64,000 bases of DNA from Pneumocystis sp. 'macacae' (GCA_018127085.1 CM030725.1:310001-374000), one strand, 5' to 3'; positions 11,255 through 26,344 are shown, counted from the first letter of the stretch. Translations and numbers: made by a program. The notes: generated by a model from the letters alone, not told the origin.

Positions 11255-12315
11255 ATGCACCCTCTGGTTTCTAATAATGGTTTATACGAGCCTTCATATA
11301 ACTGGAGAAGACTTCAAAAAGTAAGTATACGCCTATTTTTTCAATATTTAAAAATTTAATTCTAGTCTTTACATATTTCAGGGGAAATTAAGAAAAAATC
11401 GACAAAAAAACAAGTAATTAAAACAAATCTGTACGTTTTTTTATGAACATAATAGTTTGACATAAATTTAATTAAAGAATAGAGATAAATTTAATAGTGT
11501 TGTTGGAAATGATTATGGCGAAAAGCCTCCTTTTTCTATATCAAAACAACTTTTTTGCAAGCAAATAGATAAATTAAAAAAAGATGCTAAATTATCAAAA
11601 AAAGAACCCAATTATCAACAAAAAATACGGTTTATTCAAAAAACTGTATTTGTATATTAATATAAATAGAAAAGGAAAATATATTGCATTAGATTGTGAA
11701 ATGGTTCAAGTAGGACCATCTAGTAAAAAAGATCGTGTTTTAGCAAGAATTAGTATTGTTAATTACTATGGAAACGTTATTTTCGATACATTTGTAAAAC
11801 CAAAGGAGCGTGTGATAGATTATAAAACACATATTAATGGAATTACTCGGGCTCATCTAGAAAATGGTAGAGAGAAATTTTTAATTCATTTTTAATACAA
11901 AATATAGCGCCTAGTTTCGAAGAGATACAGTCAAAGGTCGCAGATTTATTGAAAGATAGGATATTGGTAGGTCATGCTCTAAAGAATGACCTTGATGTTC
12001 TTTTATTATCGCATCCAAAAAAAGATATGTAAATAAACCTTTTTTCTTTAAGTTCTGAGTGTTGATAGTATACTTGTAGACGTGATACAAGCAAGTTTAA
12101 GCCTTTTAGGGCATATTCTGGAGGAAAATCTCCTGCACTGAAAAAACTAGCTAAAGAACTTTTAAATATGACCATCCAAAATGATGTACATTCTTCGGTT
12201 ATTATTTTCTTTTGCTCTTTTTCTCAGCTAATTCGTGGTTATTGTACAGATTGAAGATGCAAAAACTGCAATGCTATTATATAAACGTTACAAAATTGAA
12301 ATGGATCGTGCTTAA
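11255..12315 (+). CDS. REX4: RNA exonuclease 4 (REX4), DEDDh 3'-5' exonuclease
   Basis: RNase T/DEDD-family exonuclease implicated in pre-rRNA processing (ITS1 in yeast). Exon 1 from 11255 reads [17 protein letters not shown]. After two further short introns the catalytic core begins: [13 protein letters not shown] (ExoI, D and E), then [34 protein letters not shown] (ExoII), RDTSKFKPF and [12 protein letters not shown], and finally [16 protein letters not shown] (ExoIII, H and D). Stop at 12315. Length and motif order match the family. The gene lies about 115 bp downstream of the unknown protein gene and is on the same strand. Confidence 0.92.
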
Positions 12316-12643
12316 TTTTGTTTTATATATAAAAAAATTTTGTCTAATTTCTTTTCAATTTAAAAAGGAAAAGCTTTGGAAATATCAAATTTGGTTTGTT
12401 CTATTTAAAATATTTTCTTCTGTTTATAGTTTAACTGAATTAAATTTTTATAAAATAATTATTAAATACAATTCAATATATCCTTAAAATTTAAAAACAT
12501 TATCTTTATAGAACATTTATTGGAAGCTTTTTGGAAATTAGATAGAAGTTAATAGTTAATTCTTTTTCAAATTTTATTTGAGTTATTTTCATTATTAATT
12601 ATCTCATCTAAATAATATCGTTAACCCCAATATATTTTAAAAT
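12316..12643. other. AT-rich spacer
   Basis: About 330 bp between REX4 and the RNase H2C gene, both plus strand. It holds the REX4 3' UTR and the downstream promoter; nothing else is recognisable. Confidence 0.4.
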
Positions 12644-13336
12644 ATGAATCACCAAAATAAATTCAGAATTATTTTGCAGAAAAACAGTTCAAGTACATTA
12701 GATAAAAATTCAGAGTCCTGTAAAGAACTAAATAATTGCAAAATACATCTTTTACCTTGTCATATTCATTGGGATGGACCTGCAAACGTTTCAAAATATT
12801 TTAATGTGAGATTACCTTCAGGTTTTTAATGAACATATATATAAATAATTATACTCAGAAATTAAATAGATGAATCAAGTTATTATGCAACATTTCGTGG
12901 ACGTGGACTGAAAGGCCGCTTGATTGCCTTACCATCAGACTATGAAGGTATATTTTTAAAAAAATTCTAATTTTAAAAAAAAAAATAATATTTTAGGGAT
13001 TGTATATGATATAGATGATGATTTTTTTCAGATACAAGGACAATTATCTAATAATGATAATAATAATAATGTTAGAAGTGAAATAGCAGATTTAGATGAA
13101 ATAATTGAACCAATAAAAAAATGGCACCAAATAGACGCATTTTCTAGCTTCAATCTATGGGATCACCAGGATTGCTATGAAGAATCACCTATGGATCCTG
13201 AAAAGACATTAAAAGAATGGATTGATTTGGCAAATATTGTAATTTCTACATTTAAGATCAGAATTTATCTAATGTCTTTTTCTAGCTTCATTCAAACACA
13301 GAATATTCAAACAATGCATTAAAGAACGCATCTTAG
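12644..13336 (+). CDS. RNH203: Ribonuclease H2 subunit C
   Basis: Non-catalytic subunit of RNase H2, which removes ribonucleotides from DNA and RNA:DNA hybrids. Family-typical blocks are visible: HLLPCHIHWDGPANVSKYF in exon 1, then YYATFRGRGLKGRLIALP (the 'F RGR L G' core), GIVYDIDDDF and, near the end, ...EKTLKEWIDLANI. The gene has about three short introns (after SGF, after YEG, and after LANI). The end is LKNAS* at 13336. This subunit diverges quickly between fungi, so the retained core is informative. Confidence 0.88.
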
Positions 13337-13832
13337 TATTAGAAGCTATTCAAATATTTGCTTTTAGTACAATAGTATAAAAATAGTTTTTTTTTGATTT
13401 TTTTATACTATTCAAATACTATTTACAAGCTTTTTTACGAATAACTATATAACAGTTCATTGATATTTATACTAGATCTCTTAGAATATATAAAGATGTC
13501 CAAAAGAAAACTAGGATCAAATACTTAGTATATTTTAATCATAACTTTTATTTATAGTATACATGTTTTCGATTATTTTATTTTCAAGCGATCTATTGTA
13601 TACCTATGTATTAAAAAGTTGAAAGTCGATTAATAGGTCTTTTACCGTTCAAATAAAGTTATAATTCTTTTATTTTATATATTTTCCTCATTTTTTTAAT
13701 GCGTCTTGTTTTTTAAAAACGTCAATTTTTTTATAAAAAAGAAATCTAATAAATCCAACCATTAAGCATTTTATAATGAAAAATATTTAATATTTCATAA
13801 ATAGGGAGAGCAATATTCCTCTTTTAAGAAAA
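13337..13832. promoter_or_regulatory. AT-rich spacer upstream of ESA1
   Basis: About 500 bp of almost pure A/T between RNase H2C and ESA1. It presumably carries the ESA1 promoter. I see no RNA gene, repeat or recognisable site. Confidence 0.4.
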
Positions 13833-15412
<1,580 letters not shown>

Positions 15413-15557
15413 AAAAATATTAAAATATCATTATAAACAAAAAATGACATAAAATATTTTATGATATTTATATATGCTTTCACATGTAATAGAATTATAA
15501 CACTATAAATATACTTCTAATTATATTTAATTTTTCTATATTCCAAAAAAATTATTT

Positions 15558-17678
15558 CTATGCATGAATATAACTAATTCTACTTAAATTTTCATTAATG
15601 CAGTATTCACACTTTTCTTTAATCTCCTGGGATTCTGGTCCTGAAAGTAAAATAGATGGAAATCTAATCCTTAAGATGCATTAATTATTATTTAAAACAG
15701 TATGTATCCTTACGATAACCATAAAAAAAGTAAAAGTGTTTTATGTAGTGTCTCTAAACGTTCCAATCGCTTTGATTTTAAATCAAGACTTAAATCTAAA
15801 CATTCTAAATCAACTTCAGGTATTTGAAGAATATTCTTTGGTCTTCCTAAACTAATTATTGTTGCAAATGCCAAAAATGCACTTATTACACCAGAATCCT
15901 TAAGATTAACAGGTGCAGCTGATAAAATTAATCTTTCTGATACAGTTAAATCGTCAATCTGTTCTAATAACTCAAGCACATTTTGTTGTTGTGTTGTATC
16001 AGATATAGTATAAAGACCTGTTGTTTTTGATAGCTGCTCAAGTCTTTTAATGATCAATGATAAAGACGTTCCAGGCTGAAAAAAAGAAGCAAAAGATTCT
16101 TGAATGTGTAAAGGAGGAAAAAGACCTGCTTTTTTTAACATTTGAATAGGTTGTGAAAGCGCAATATGTAGTAATTTTATATCCTTTTGTTGTAAAGATG
16201 TAACATAACCTGTTATAGCTGATGACTCAGGAACATTTTGTGTAAAAATAGACTTATACCGTCCAGCGCGACCTGCAATTTGTTTTATTTGAGATACAGG
16301 AATTGGCGAGTATTTAATACCATTCCATTTTCTTAACCTTTCAAAAATTATTCTGCGAATATTTCTATAATCATTAAATAAAATCAAAAATTTAATATAA
16401 TTACAAATTTAAGCCCATACCGATAGCATCTGATGCAACTAAAACACAATAATCATTATTGGGATCATTAAAAAGACGAGCCTGCTCATTTCTTGTTTCT
16501 GGAGGGAGCCCACCATATGCAACTGCACAACGCTTACCTGTTTTTTCTTCTATTTTCTTCTTAAGCGAAAATATATCCCTCCTAGAAAATGTAACAACAC
16601 AATCTCCTGATTCAATTTTACTCAAGTCACCACAAAGACTTTGTTTTAAAGGTTCGAGAGGACTTAGACGTTTATAATGATATATTTTAACTTTTTCCCC
16701 CAAACTTCTGGCAATTTTTAAAATAAGTTCAACTGAACTTTCTTCTCCACAAAGATGTATTTCAGATGCCTGTACACCAAGAAGAACCTGCGTCCATGCC
16801 CACCCTCGATGGGGATCTGCGATCATTTGGACTTCATCTACTACAATTATATCCATCAATTTATCAAGATTGACCATTTCCACTGTAGAAATATGAAGAG
16901 CAGCATTTTTATCTATAATTTTCTGCTCTTCACCTGTAATTAAATTACAAACAATACCTTTTTTTGTCATTTTGTTAAATACTTCATGAGCAAGAAGTCT
17001 TAAGGGTCCTGCAAACCATCCAGAACGTGCTTTTTCTAATTTTTTTAACGCTTGATAAGTTTTTCCGCTATTTGTAGGACCAATATGTAAATACCAGTTA
17101 CGCTCTATAGCTCTTGCTCTAGGAAACCATTCAGATGGATATCGCATGTCTGATATAGATTTTTGATGATTAATTTCTGGTACACTTAACTTCTTAACCA
17201 TTAAAAATGTTAAAAAACTTTTTTTTAATGCTTTATCAAGTCCATTAACACCTTCCAGTATATAAGCTGACCTTAAATCATGAAAGCTAGGTGAACCATC
17301 TACATTTTCAAACTTTCTTGGTTTTCCTAAAAGCTTTATTAAAATTTTACGAAAAAGATGAGGTAATTTTTGTGTCTCTTTTTGCACAGAGTATTTATTC
17401 TCAATTAAACTTTCAAAAAGACGAATATGCCTAAAATATTCAATCCTTAATCTCAATAAATTCCTGAAAGTTGCACATGAATCTGCTTTTTTTAGTTTTT
17501 TCATAGTTTCCCTTCTACTTTTCAAAAATCTAAATGTTCTAGACATAGATGCACTTTTTTTATATGAATATAAGTAAAAAAATGTATGTATTTGCTTCTC
17601 ATTTGGATAAGAATATCTTAAATGCCATCTTAATATTTTCAATTTAGAAAAAAAATATCGTGTAGAAAACAAACACAT
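15558..17678 (-). CDS. SUV3: SUV3, mitochondrial ATP-dependent RNA helicase
   Basis: Helicase of the mitochondrial RNA degradosome. The N-terminus (MCLFSTRYFFSKLKILRW) is basic and hydrophobic, as expected for mitochondrial import. Motifs in order: HIGPTNSGKT (Walker A), WFAGPLRLLAHEV, NLITGEEQ, IIVVDEVQMI (Walker B), GWAWTQVLLG, VVTFSRRDIF, VAYGGLPPETR, VASDAIGMGLNL and QIAGRAGR (motif VI). The C-terminal domain ends in FLWLSIRFPSILLSGPESQ after an intron (about 15665-15708), with stop at 15558. It is convergent with ESA1 (145 bp). Confidence 0.95.
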
Positions 17679-17985
17679 ATAACTTATTAATTCTCAATAA
17701 TCAGTTATTAAAGAGCATATTTAAACATTCTTTTAATAATACAAGAAAAAATATGTTTTTTTCTATCATTATATAAACATAAATAAAATTATTAAATTGA
17801 TTTAATTGTTACGCAAGATTTAATCGTTGAATCTTTCGATCTCAACCGTATTTATCTCTAATAAAAAAGAATTAACATATTGTTTACTAAAATTCTATAT
17901 ATTGGGTTGGATAAAATAGGATAAAATAGGCTGAAAAATACAAAAAAATTTAATTGTTTTACGACAAAAACAAGCACAAGAATTA
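17679..17985. promoter_or_regulatory. Divergent spacer between SUV3 and SEC1
   Basis: About 307 bp of AT-rich sequence between two divergent start codons. A direct duplication GGATAAAATA occurs twice in tandem at about 17909-17930, 55 bp before the SEC1 start. No other structure was seen. Confidence 0.4.
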
Positions 17986-20387
17986 ATGTCATTAATTGAA
18001 ATTCTTCGAAAACGTAAGTTTAATTTTTTCTTAGAAAAAAAAGATAAAAACACTTTTTTAAGGTTTTATATCGTCCATAAGGAATATTCGGTCGAATACA
18101 ACGGTAGCTTTTATATGGAGAAACTTGTTTTAGTCTAAAAAATATAGTGGAAGATTGTAATTGTAGATAATGAAAGCTCCACGATTATCAATAATGTTAT
18201 GAGTCTTAACGATTTTCTTGAAGAAAATGTTACATGTATGAATCTAAGTATGGTATTTTTTACTAATAATGTATAAAAGCTGTTGAATTTGTTGAACAAA
18301 AACGGGAGCCGAATCCTGCACTTGAAGCAATTTACTTTGTTACTCCAAAAATGGACACGATTAAATGTATTTTACATGATATTTCAAATAAAGAACAAAT
18401 GTATATTGCGGTGCATTTATTTTTTACATCTGGTTTAAATTTTTATTTACTGATGATTATTTATTTATTTTTGAAAGGATTGAACAACAAATTGGCGAAA
18501 AAGCTATCAGAATTTTCACATGTTACACCTATAAAAACAATAGCTGAATTGTACGTTGATTTTTATCCTCTTGAGTCAAAAATTATTTCATTTTCTAATT
18601 CCTTTTCTTTTCTTACACTTTACAATCTTTCTTGCGCAGATCTTATTCAATCAGAAATTAGTAATATAGCAAAAAGGGTATTTATGATGTTTTTATTCTA
18701 TATGCATTGTCTTATTTTTACTAAGCTTACATCTGTTTGCATAACTCTTGAAGAATATCCTATAATTCGATATTATTCACATTCTTCATCTAAATCATCT
18801 AATCCCGATTTATGTTCAAAAATTGCAAATTCACTTCAGGATCACCTCGATAATTATAAAAGATTAAATACTAAATTTCCTCCAGAATCATCTCGTCCAA
18901 GAAGTGTTCTCTTTGTAGTTGATAGAACTTTTGATGTTTGTGCTCCTATTGTTCATGAATTTACATACCAAGCAATGGTCAATGATCTCCTTCCTATAAA
19001 AAATGGAAAAAATTATAAATATAAAATCGACAATTCTGAAAAAACAGAAACGAAAGATGTTGTTCTTGAGGAATCTGATTCTATATGGGCAGAAATGAGA
19101 CATTTGCATATACGTGATGTAATAAATAAACTTATGGAGGAGTTTAACAAATTTTATATAGAAAATTCCAATTTTACAGATCAGTAATGTAGCTTAAATA
19201 ACTTAATTCAAACTTATAATTTATAGAAAAAAAGCAACGACTGTAAATGATATGAAAAACATGTTATATAATCTCTCTGGTTTCAAGGAAAAAAAAAGTA
19301 AATATTCATTACATATATCTATGGCACATGAATGTATGAAAGTATTTGAGGATCATAAACTTTCTGTGGTTGGAATAATTGAGCAAGTATTTATTATTTT
19401 TTTTAATACAAAAATATTTTAATATATCTAGAACTGTGCGACTGGACTAACATCGACAGGAAAAATACCTAAGACTATATTAGAAGAAATGATTCCTCTT
19501 TTAGATGATTCTTCTTTTTCGTAAATAAATTTTTATTAATAGTTATTTTTTTAACTTTCTTTAGAAAAACAAATAAAATTCGTTTAATATTATTATATAT
19601 AATATATAATAATGGTCTTTTTGAAGGAGACTTAGTTAAACTTTCAAGACATTCTAATTTGTCACCAAAAGATATTACCGTTTTAAGAAATTTAGATTGT
19701 TTGGGTGTTCGTGTAATAAAACAATTAAATGACTCTAGGTCTCGCAGAAAACCTGTACTAGAAACAAAAAATATTAATGAAGATTCATATGAACTTTCTC
19801 GATTTGTTCCATTATGTAAAACTCTTATTGAAGAATATATTAATGGGAATTTAAGTTATACATTATTTCCATCTACTAAAGATATTCCTATAGAATTACA
19901 AAATATAAATCCTGTTCATGGTTCATTGCGGACAGGAAAGCCGGCATGGGCTAAAAAAAATACGTCTATTAGTGAAACAGCTCAAAGAATATTTCTTTTC
20001 ATAGTGGGAGGTGCAACATACAGTGAAAGTCGTGTTTGTTATGAACTATCTAAAACTCATGGTCGAGATGTAATCCTCATTACTACTAATATGTTAACAA
20101 CAAAAAAATGGCTTCAGAATTTATCAATGTTAAAACTCCCAAGAGAATTGCTAGGACTTCCTATTGATCAACCTCCATTAAAAATACCTTTGCTACAGAC
20201 TCATTCTAAAACGGAAAAAAATTCTAAAGGAATATTTAAAACATCTATTAATTATTCAAATTGTATCAATAATGAAAGTTCTAATGATTTCATATCTAAA
20301 AAATTATCAGATTACAATATTAATGAAACTTCAAAAAACTCTCAAAAAGAAAAAAGAGATAAAAAGAAAATATTCGGAGTTTTTTAA
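17986..20387 (+). CDS. SEC1: SEC1, Sec1/Munc18 regulator of exocytic SNAREs
   Basis: SM-family protein that binds plasma-membrane syntaxin complexes and promotes exocytosis. The start at 17986 gives MSLIEILRKR, then after two short introns WKIVIVDNESSTIINN and EAIYFVTPKMDTI, the classic SM domain 1. Later blocks: HLFFTSGLN, FKGLNNKLAKK, SRPRSVLFVVDRTFDVCAPIVHE, NDLLP, IRDVINKLMEEF, LSGFKEKKSKYSLHI, GLTSTGK and the 3' domain FLFIVGGATYSESRVCYELS followed by VILITTNML. The C-terminal tail after DQPPLK is low-complexity and basic. About eight short introns. All three SM domains are present. Confidence 0.93.
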
Positions 20388-20926
20388 GAAAACATGATAT
20401 TTTATTTTTTATGCATTTAGCTATATACAAATTATATTTTAGTTTATTTCTTATTTTTTTAAAAACATCAACAGTATATTTTATCATTCATTTGATTAGT
20501 ATCTTGTATTTAGATTTTATTATGCTTCCTCTATTTTTAATATATTATAGCAACGTATATTTATGTAAAGAATATTTCTTCAGATAATAAATTTTAGTGA
20601 CCATTTTTATCTAAAAATAACTCATGTTTGAAGATTTTCAAAGTAAAATAAAATGAAATTATTCAGAATTTATAGTATTAACTTTCTAAATTAATTATAA
20701 CATTTATAACATTTTAACAATCTTTTATATTTTTAACACTGTAAAGACAACTATTTATCATAAAAATAAATTTAACTGTTTCCTAGGGATTGTTGTATTT
20801 TATTTTTATTTTTATACTTTCAAGAATCTTTTTGTAATATCGATTGATTATATTTAAGTTTATTCTAAATTATTTTTAAAAAATATAGCATAATTATTTT
20901 TTAAAAAGAACAATTGTTTTTGAATT
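20388..20926. other. AT-rich spacer
   Basis: About 540 bp between SEC1 and the mitochondrial L23 gene, both plus strand. It is nearly all A/T. No coding frame, RNA gene or repeat could be supported. Confidence 0.4.
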
Positions 20927-21458
20927 ATGAATGCACCTTTTAAATTAGGGAAAAAACTTGTTTATTTACCTAATATTGTTTTTACTTTATTGCGAAATCA
21001 TCGTCTTTTACCAACACAAGCAGTTTTCAAAGTTCCAATATCAGGTTCTTTTTTATCCAATTGTTAATATTCTATTAATCATTTTAGTTAATAAATTTGA
21101 TGTCAGGGACTATCTTTTTCATTTGTATAAAATTCAAGTTATTCGTGTAAGATCAATGGTATATTATCGCAAAAGAATTCGCAGTAAAGATTATTTAAGG
21201 ACAATTAAGAGAACGTCTGCTTTTAAAAAAGTTATTGTTGATATGAAAGAGCCATTTATTTATCCAGAACCTCCAGAAGATCTTGATCAGTAAATATTAT
21301 TTGATATTTTTTTTAAAAAATTTATTTTTTATAGATGGAATAAGAGGTATACTGATGGACTCCAATTATGGAGGCAGTCGAAATTGTTTAGAAAGCGACG
21401 TCTTGAACCAGAAGCATGGAAGCAATTAAGAAAAGAAGAAAACGCATCTATGGAATAA
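20927..21458 (+). CDS. MRP20: Mitochondrial ribosomal protein uL23m
   Basis: Large-subunit mitoribosomal protein near the exit tunnel. The start at 20927 gives MNAPFKLGKKLVYLPNIVFTLLRN. Exon 1 ends at about 21042, and splicing adds VNKFDVRDYLFHLY, the typical uL23 'K.D...YL...Y' turn, then VIRVRSMVYY and AFKKVIVDM. A second intron (about 21290-21335) joins EDLDQ to WNKRYTDGLQLWRQSKLF, which is specific to the fungal mitochondrial form, and it ends ENASME*. Short, complete and AT-rich. Confidence 0.88.
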
Positions 21459-21721
21459 TGCATTATTTTCAATATTTATTATATTGCAAATAAAATTAAA
21501 AAAATAAGATGCAAGTCTTAACATCTTCAATAGATCGCAATATTTAATAATATTTTCCCTGTTTATAAGTTTATTTTATTAAAAAAGTAAAATGCATATT
21601 AATGGTTATTCATGTTCACATTTTAAAGAATTAAATTTGAAAAACTAAATATTAAGCTACACATATGTTTCCAACAACTCTTTAAACTTATATCACAAAT
21701 ATCCTATAAAAATAAAGATAG

Positions 21722-24691
21722 TTATAAATTCAAATTAGTATCTTTGGATTCATACTGGGTAACTTTTTGTTGTAATGTTTCAATTCGAGCATTTAAATAT
21801 ATAATTTCAGATTGAGCAGTTCTATAGTCTAATAGTAGTTTTTGATGAGCATTTTCAAGAAAATTAAATTCTTGTATTAGGACTTGATTTTTTGGTCTTG
21901 AAAAAGTATTCTCCTGAGAAATATTTAAATTCATATCTTCTGTATTGGTTACATGGTTAAAAGGAATATCCATAGATTTAATTAATAAAATATTATACTG
22001 ACTATACTTATTTAGAAATGGTTTTAAATAAATAAAATAATACCTTTTTATTATATCAAGTTCATGTTCTTTTTGATAAAGTTTCTGGTTTAATATAAAA
22101 ACTGTTTTATTTGTTTCTTCCAAAAGGTTTTCTTTTTCTTTGAACTGTTTTTCAAGTTGGTTATTCTTCTGTTCATCGTTATTACCATCTGTAATTAATT
22201 CTATTTTTTTATTCTTTAATTGTTCAGTTTTTAATTCTTTAAGTTCTTGATTTAATTTAAATTTCTCAGAACTACTATTTTGTAATTCTGTGAAAAGATA
22301 AGATATATTCTTCTGTGATTCTTCTAATTTTTCTTTCATAATATTGTAATTGTCTTTAAGATCTTTATATTCTTCACGCAAGGATTTTAATTTAGCATTT
22401 AACTCAGCTTCTCGTTTTATTCTTTGGTTTTGTCTTGTTACTGCTTCAGATCTAAGTTTTTCAAGAATTGATTGGAGATTAGCAAGTCTTGATTTTAATG
22501 TGCGTGTTGTATTATACAAATTTTGGCGCTCTGCTTCTACTGAAGAATCCAATATATGTTCTCTTTTAAGACGTCCCAAATGATGTAAATGTTGAAGTTT
22601 TAGGTGCTTTTCGAAATTAAGTTCATTTTGCAAAAGAAGAATCTCTCTTTTTAACAATGCAATAGTAGTTTCACATTCTTTATTTTTATAAAAAAGTGAT
22701 AAAAATGCAGGATCTTTAGATTTTTCTGTTTCTGCTTTTAAGATCGATGGTTCTTTTAATTTTACAAGAGGATTAAAATTCAACATCGTATTTATCTGAT
22801 CAGTTTTTAAAATATGTAGAGCTGAATATATACCAAAATCAGAATTTAATTGTTCATGGATTCTTGTTATATCTTCCACTTTGATAGGAATTGTATATTG
22901 ATTTAAATTTGAGTGATGATGAGAAGGCATATTTTTTTCCGAATATGAAAAAAAAGCATCAGTTGTTAAATGGTTTTGATTTAAATCGAGCACAGAAAAA
23001 GAATTCAATTGTTTTGTATCATGTTGTTCGATCGGTTTAAAATAATTTGTATAAATATTATTTTCTATATTATCTAAAGACAAATCGTTATTATAAACAT
23101 TTTCAAAAGAAATATCACGTTTTTGTTTGCATTGCACACCAATATCTCTCGAACAAAACTGTGGAGCATTAAATATATCAAGACTAACACACTTAGCAAC
23201 AATATCAGCAATTTCTAATTTCATCCAACGTGTTTGGTCAATTATTTCAGTTTCAAATGTAAATAGTAATAAATTTGGATGAATAATATGTCTTTTAATA
23301 AAAGGCTAGAAAGAATTAAGAATATTTTCTAAAATTGAATTTATGAACCTCGCTTCTAGATTTTATTATATCATCATCGAAATACATGTAATATTTATCA
23401 TTATTTTCTTGAAGATATGTTTGTGCACTATAAAGAAATCTTAAAAAATTCAATGGATATAAACCATAAATAAACGTAAAAAACTGAGTGCAATTCGGTG
23501 GTATAGTAGACGCAATGTCAAATAATGAGTCTAATACTTAAGAAAAATAAAATAAATAAAAAATAAGTACCTAATTTTTCCCATTCACTATTTGATTGAC
23601 TGAAAATTTCTAGAGATTTTTCATCTTGAGTTTTAATTTCATTATCTAAAAAATCATAATGTCTTTGAGTTGTTCCAAAACGATCCCAACAAAGAACTCT
23701 AACATAAATTTTAAATATTCTAGGTAAATATTTTCCAAGCAAATTACATATGTGTGGCATAAACATAATTAAAACAGTAAGTGACAGAGATATAACAGTT
23801 GTTGAACTATCATTCTAAATATTTTAAAAGAAATAATAATCTAATATTGAATAAATACCTCAAGACAACACAGTAAGTTTTCAAATAATGATGTTTCAAA
23901 AATAGTATATAAATGTGGCCCTTGGAGTCTTACAAATGTACAAAGAAGACTTAAAATTTTAAGTCTATATTTTTTTTGAACAAAATACAAATCAATGTCA
24001 TTAAAAAATACCTTCCAAGTGTAAAATATATGTATAAAAGTTTATTAATACTTACTTTTGTTCTTTGTTTCGCATAGCCTATTAATATTGATTCTACATT
24101 GAAAGAAATATAATGCCTTTTATCCTCTTCCATTAAAGAATTTCCCAAAATACGAGAAAAAACTTCTCTTGAATTGTCTAAATAAAACTCAAATAAATAT
24201 TTTTTTATGATTTCTGAAGATTCTTCCTTTTCTTTGCGAAGACGCTCTTTAACATCATCTTCCACAATAATCATAGCCAAAAGAATGCTTTCTACATTTG
24301 AAAGAATGCTTTTTTTTTGGTGCGCTGAATTGAATATTAATTTTACAATTATATCCCACCATTTTACTGCATATTCTTTTCCTATAAGCAAAAATTGAAA
24401 TTTTTGTAAACAAATAAGAAAAAGACTTTGAAAATGAACATTCTTATGTTCAACCCTTGTGTAATACACTTCCAAAAGTTGCTTTTGGAGTTTTTGAATT
24501 TCTATAAAATCTGGAATATCATGTTTTTTTAAATATTGTGATATTTTATCATTAATGTCAGAAGGTAATGTTTGCGGTATTTCTGATGACGAAAAAAGAT
24601 TATGAAGGGCTTTTGCTAATCGTGTTATAGATCTTTAATAAACTAAGTTCCAATCAATTGTATTTAAAATTAAAGCTTACTGATTAGACAT
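21722..24691 (-). CDS. TSC1: TSC1 (hamartin)
   Basis: Subunit of the TSC1-TSC2 complex, the Rheb GAP that restrains TORC1. Start at 24691: MSNQ, intron, then SITRLAKALHNLFSSSE. The N-terminal part is helical (HEAT-like), with FVRLQGPHLYTIFETSLF, a hamartin block ending IMFMPHICNLLGKYLPRIF, and VRVLCWDRF. The C-terminal half (3' exon, 23224-21722) is a long coiled coil, rich in Glu, Lys, Leu and Asn, which in homologues binds TSC2. At least six introns split the N-terminal half. The gene is absent from budding yeast but present in fission yeast, which helps place the organism. Exact exon boundaries around 23230-23520 are less certain. Confidence 0.85.
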
Positions 24692-25113
24692 GATAAATAT
24701 TTCATCTCTAAATAGTTATAAATTTAGCAAAAAAAAAAAAAAAGAATTTTTTAAGAAAACTTTTATAGAACTTATATTTATTTACTTTTTTTCATAGGTT
24801 TCTTAAAGTCACTGCTTCTGATGACCTTTTTACAAATTTTGTAGACTTTTTGTAGAGTTCGTACTAGAAACTGTACTAGAAATCGATATATTTTAAAATA
24901 ACTTTTTTAAAAAAAATATTCTTAATTAATATTTTTTTATATTCTTTAGATAAATCAAACTTAAATTGTATTTTCTGTTTTCCTTTTGATACGAGTATAT
25001 TTAAATTCTTTTTCACGCTTCTAAAATTTAAAAACATAAGAGATTTTAAAAAAATTTGAATTAAACTACTTGAAATTTCTAAAAGAATTATCTATAAAGC
25101 CCAACTAGAATGA
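24692..25113. promoter_or_regulatory. Divergent spacer between TSC1 and RPA2
   Basis: About 420 bp of AT-rich sequence between divergent start codons. It contains poly-A and poly-T runs (for example 24730-24743) but no recognisable binding site or RNA gene. Confidence 0.4.
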
Positions 25114-26195
25114 ATGGGAAGTAATTTTTTCGGTTGTATTTTTTTTAACAAAGCATATAGATTATGGTGATCTAACAAGCTATAATCCATATGCAACGTC
25201 ATATGGATTACAAAATACACAAGGAGACGGGGGATTTCTTGGGGGGAATTATGGGAGTCAAGGTGCTGGTGAATTAAATCAGTCGTCTGTTAAAGTATCT
25301 TTGTTAATCATTTTCAATGCAATTTTTAATTATTAGCGTTCAAGTGGAAATACACTTCGTCCTGTCACAATTAAACAAATTCTTGAAGCATCTCAGCAGC
25401 ATCCTGACGCAGAATTTAAGATCGATGGGGTAGAGATTGGTCAGGTGTTTCTAATATATATTTTTGATATTTATTCAATGAAATAGCTTAGTTTCGTTGC
25501 TGTTGTGCGTAATATTTCTATTCAATCAACCAATATTACATACCGTATGGAAGATGGAACGGGTTTAATTGAAGTTAAGCAATGGTTAGAAATGGAGGCA
25601 ATAATGGATGATAACCCTAAAAGAAATACAGACATTGTGTATGTTAATTAATTGGGCCCATCTTATTTAACATTTTTATCTAGTCCAGATACATATGTTA
25701 GGGTTATTGGTCAATTGAAAGCATTTAATAATAAACGACATATTGGTGCACATCACATTCGTTCAATAACGGATTTAAATGAAGTTCAATATCATTTTTT
25801 AGAAGCAATTGCAATTCATTTATATTTTACAAGAGGTCCTCTTCAAAATGGAAATTTTTCAAAAAATCACGTTTCAGCTGATGGTAACATGTCATATTAT
25901 GACTTTCAAAATTCTATAAATATGAAAAGCGCATTAAATGCTCAAATTGCTCTTCATAATCTTTCTCCTTATCTTCAAAAAGTGATGGCTGCTGTTCATG
26001 CTGCTCCAGATACTAATGAAGGTGTTAATATTCATCAACTTTCCAAAGCTATAGGTGGAGGAAATATAGAGCAAGCAATTGAGGAACTAACTAGTGATGG
26101 GTTATTATATACAACTATTGATGATGAACATGTAAGTTTTATTCCTTTTTGTATTTTCTTCATTATTTTAGGTGAAAAGTACGATTCAAGTATAG
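25114..26195 (+). CDS. RFA2: Replication protein A 32-kDa subunit (RPA2)
   Basis: Single-strand DNA-binding subunit of RPA for replication, repair and checkpoint signalling. The first coding exon is only 7 nt (25114-25120). Splicing over 25121-25160 gives MGNYGDLTSYNPY, the usual phospho-region opening. The OB fold follows: RPVTIKQILEASQQHPDAEF, GVEIGQLSFVAVVRN, TYRMEDGTGLIEVKQW, YVRVIGQLKAFNNKRHI and HHIRSITDLNEVQYHFLEAI. The C-terminal winged helix runs through DTNEGVNIHQLSKAIGG to YTTIDDEH, and a last intron leads to VKSTIQV* at 26195. Other start choices put stops in frame, so 25114 is preferred. Confidence 0.93.
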
Positions 26196-26344
26196 CACTT
26201 TTGATATTTTTATTTATATCTATATATAAAGAATAGATTGTCTTATTTAATTTAATTTATATTTGTATGTGTTTATTTTTTATTATTCTATTTTATAGAA
26301 ACTTGCATTTTTCCGATCTAATATTTTTCTTATCGTTACTAATA

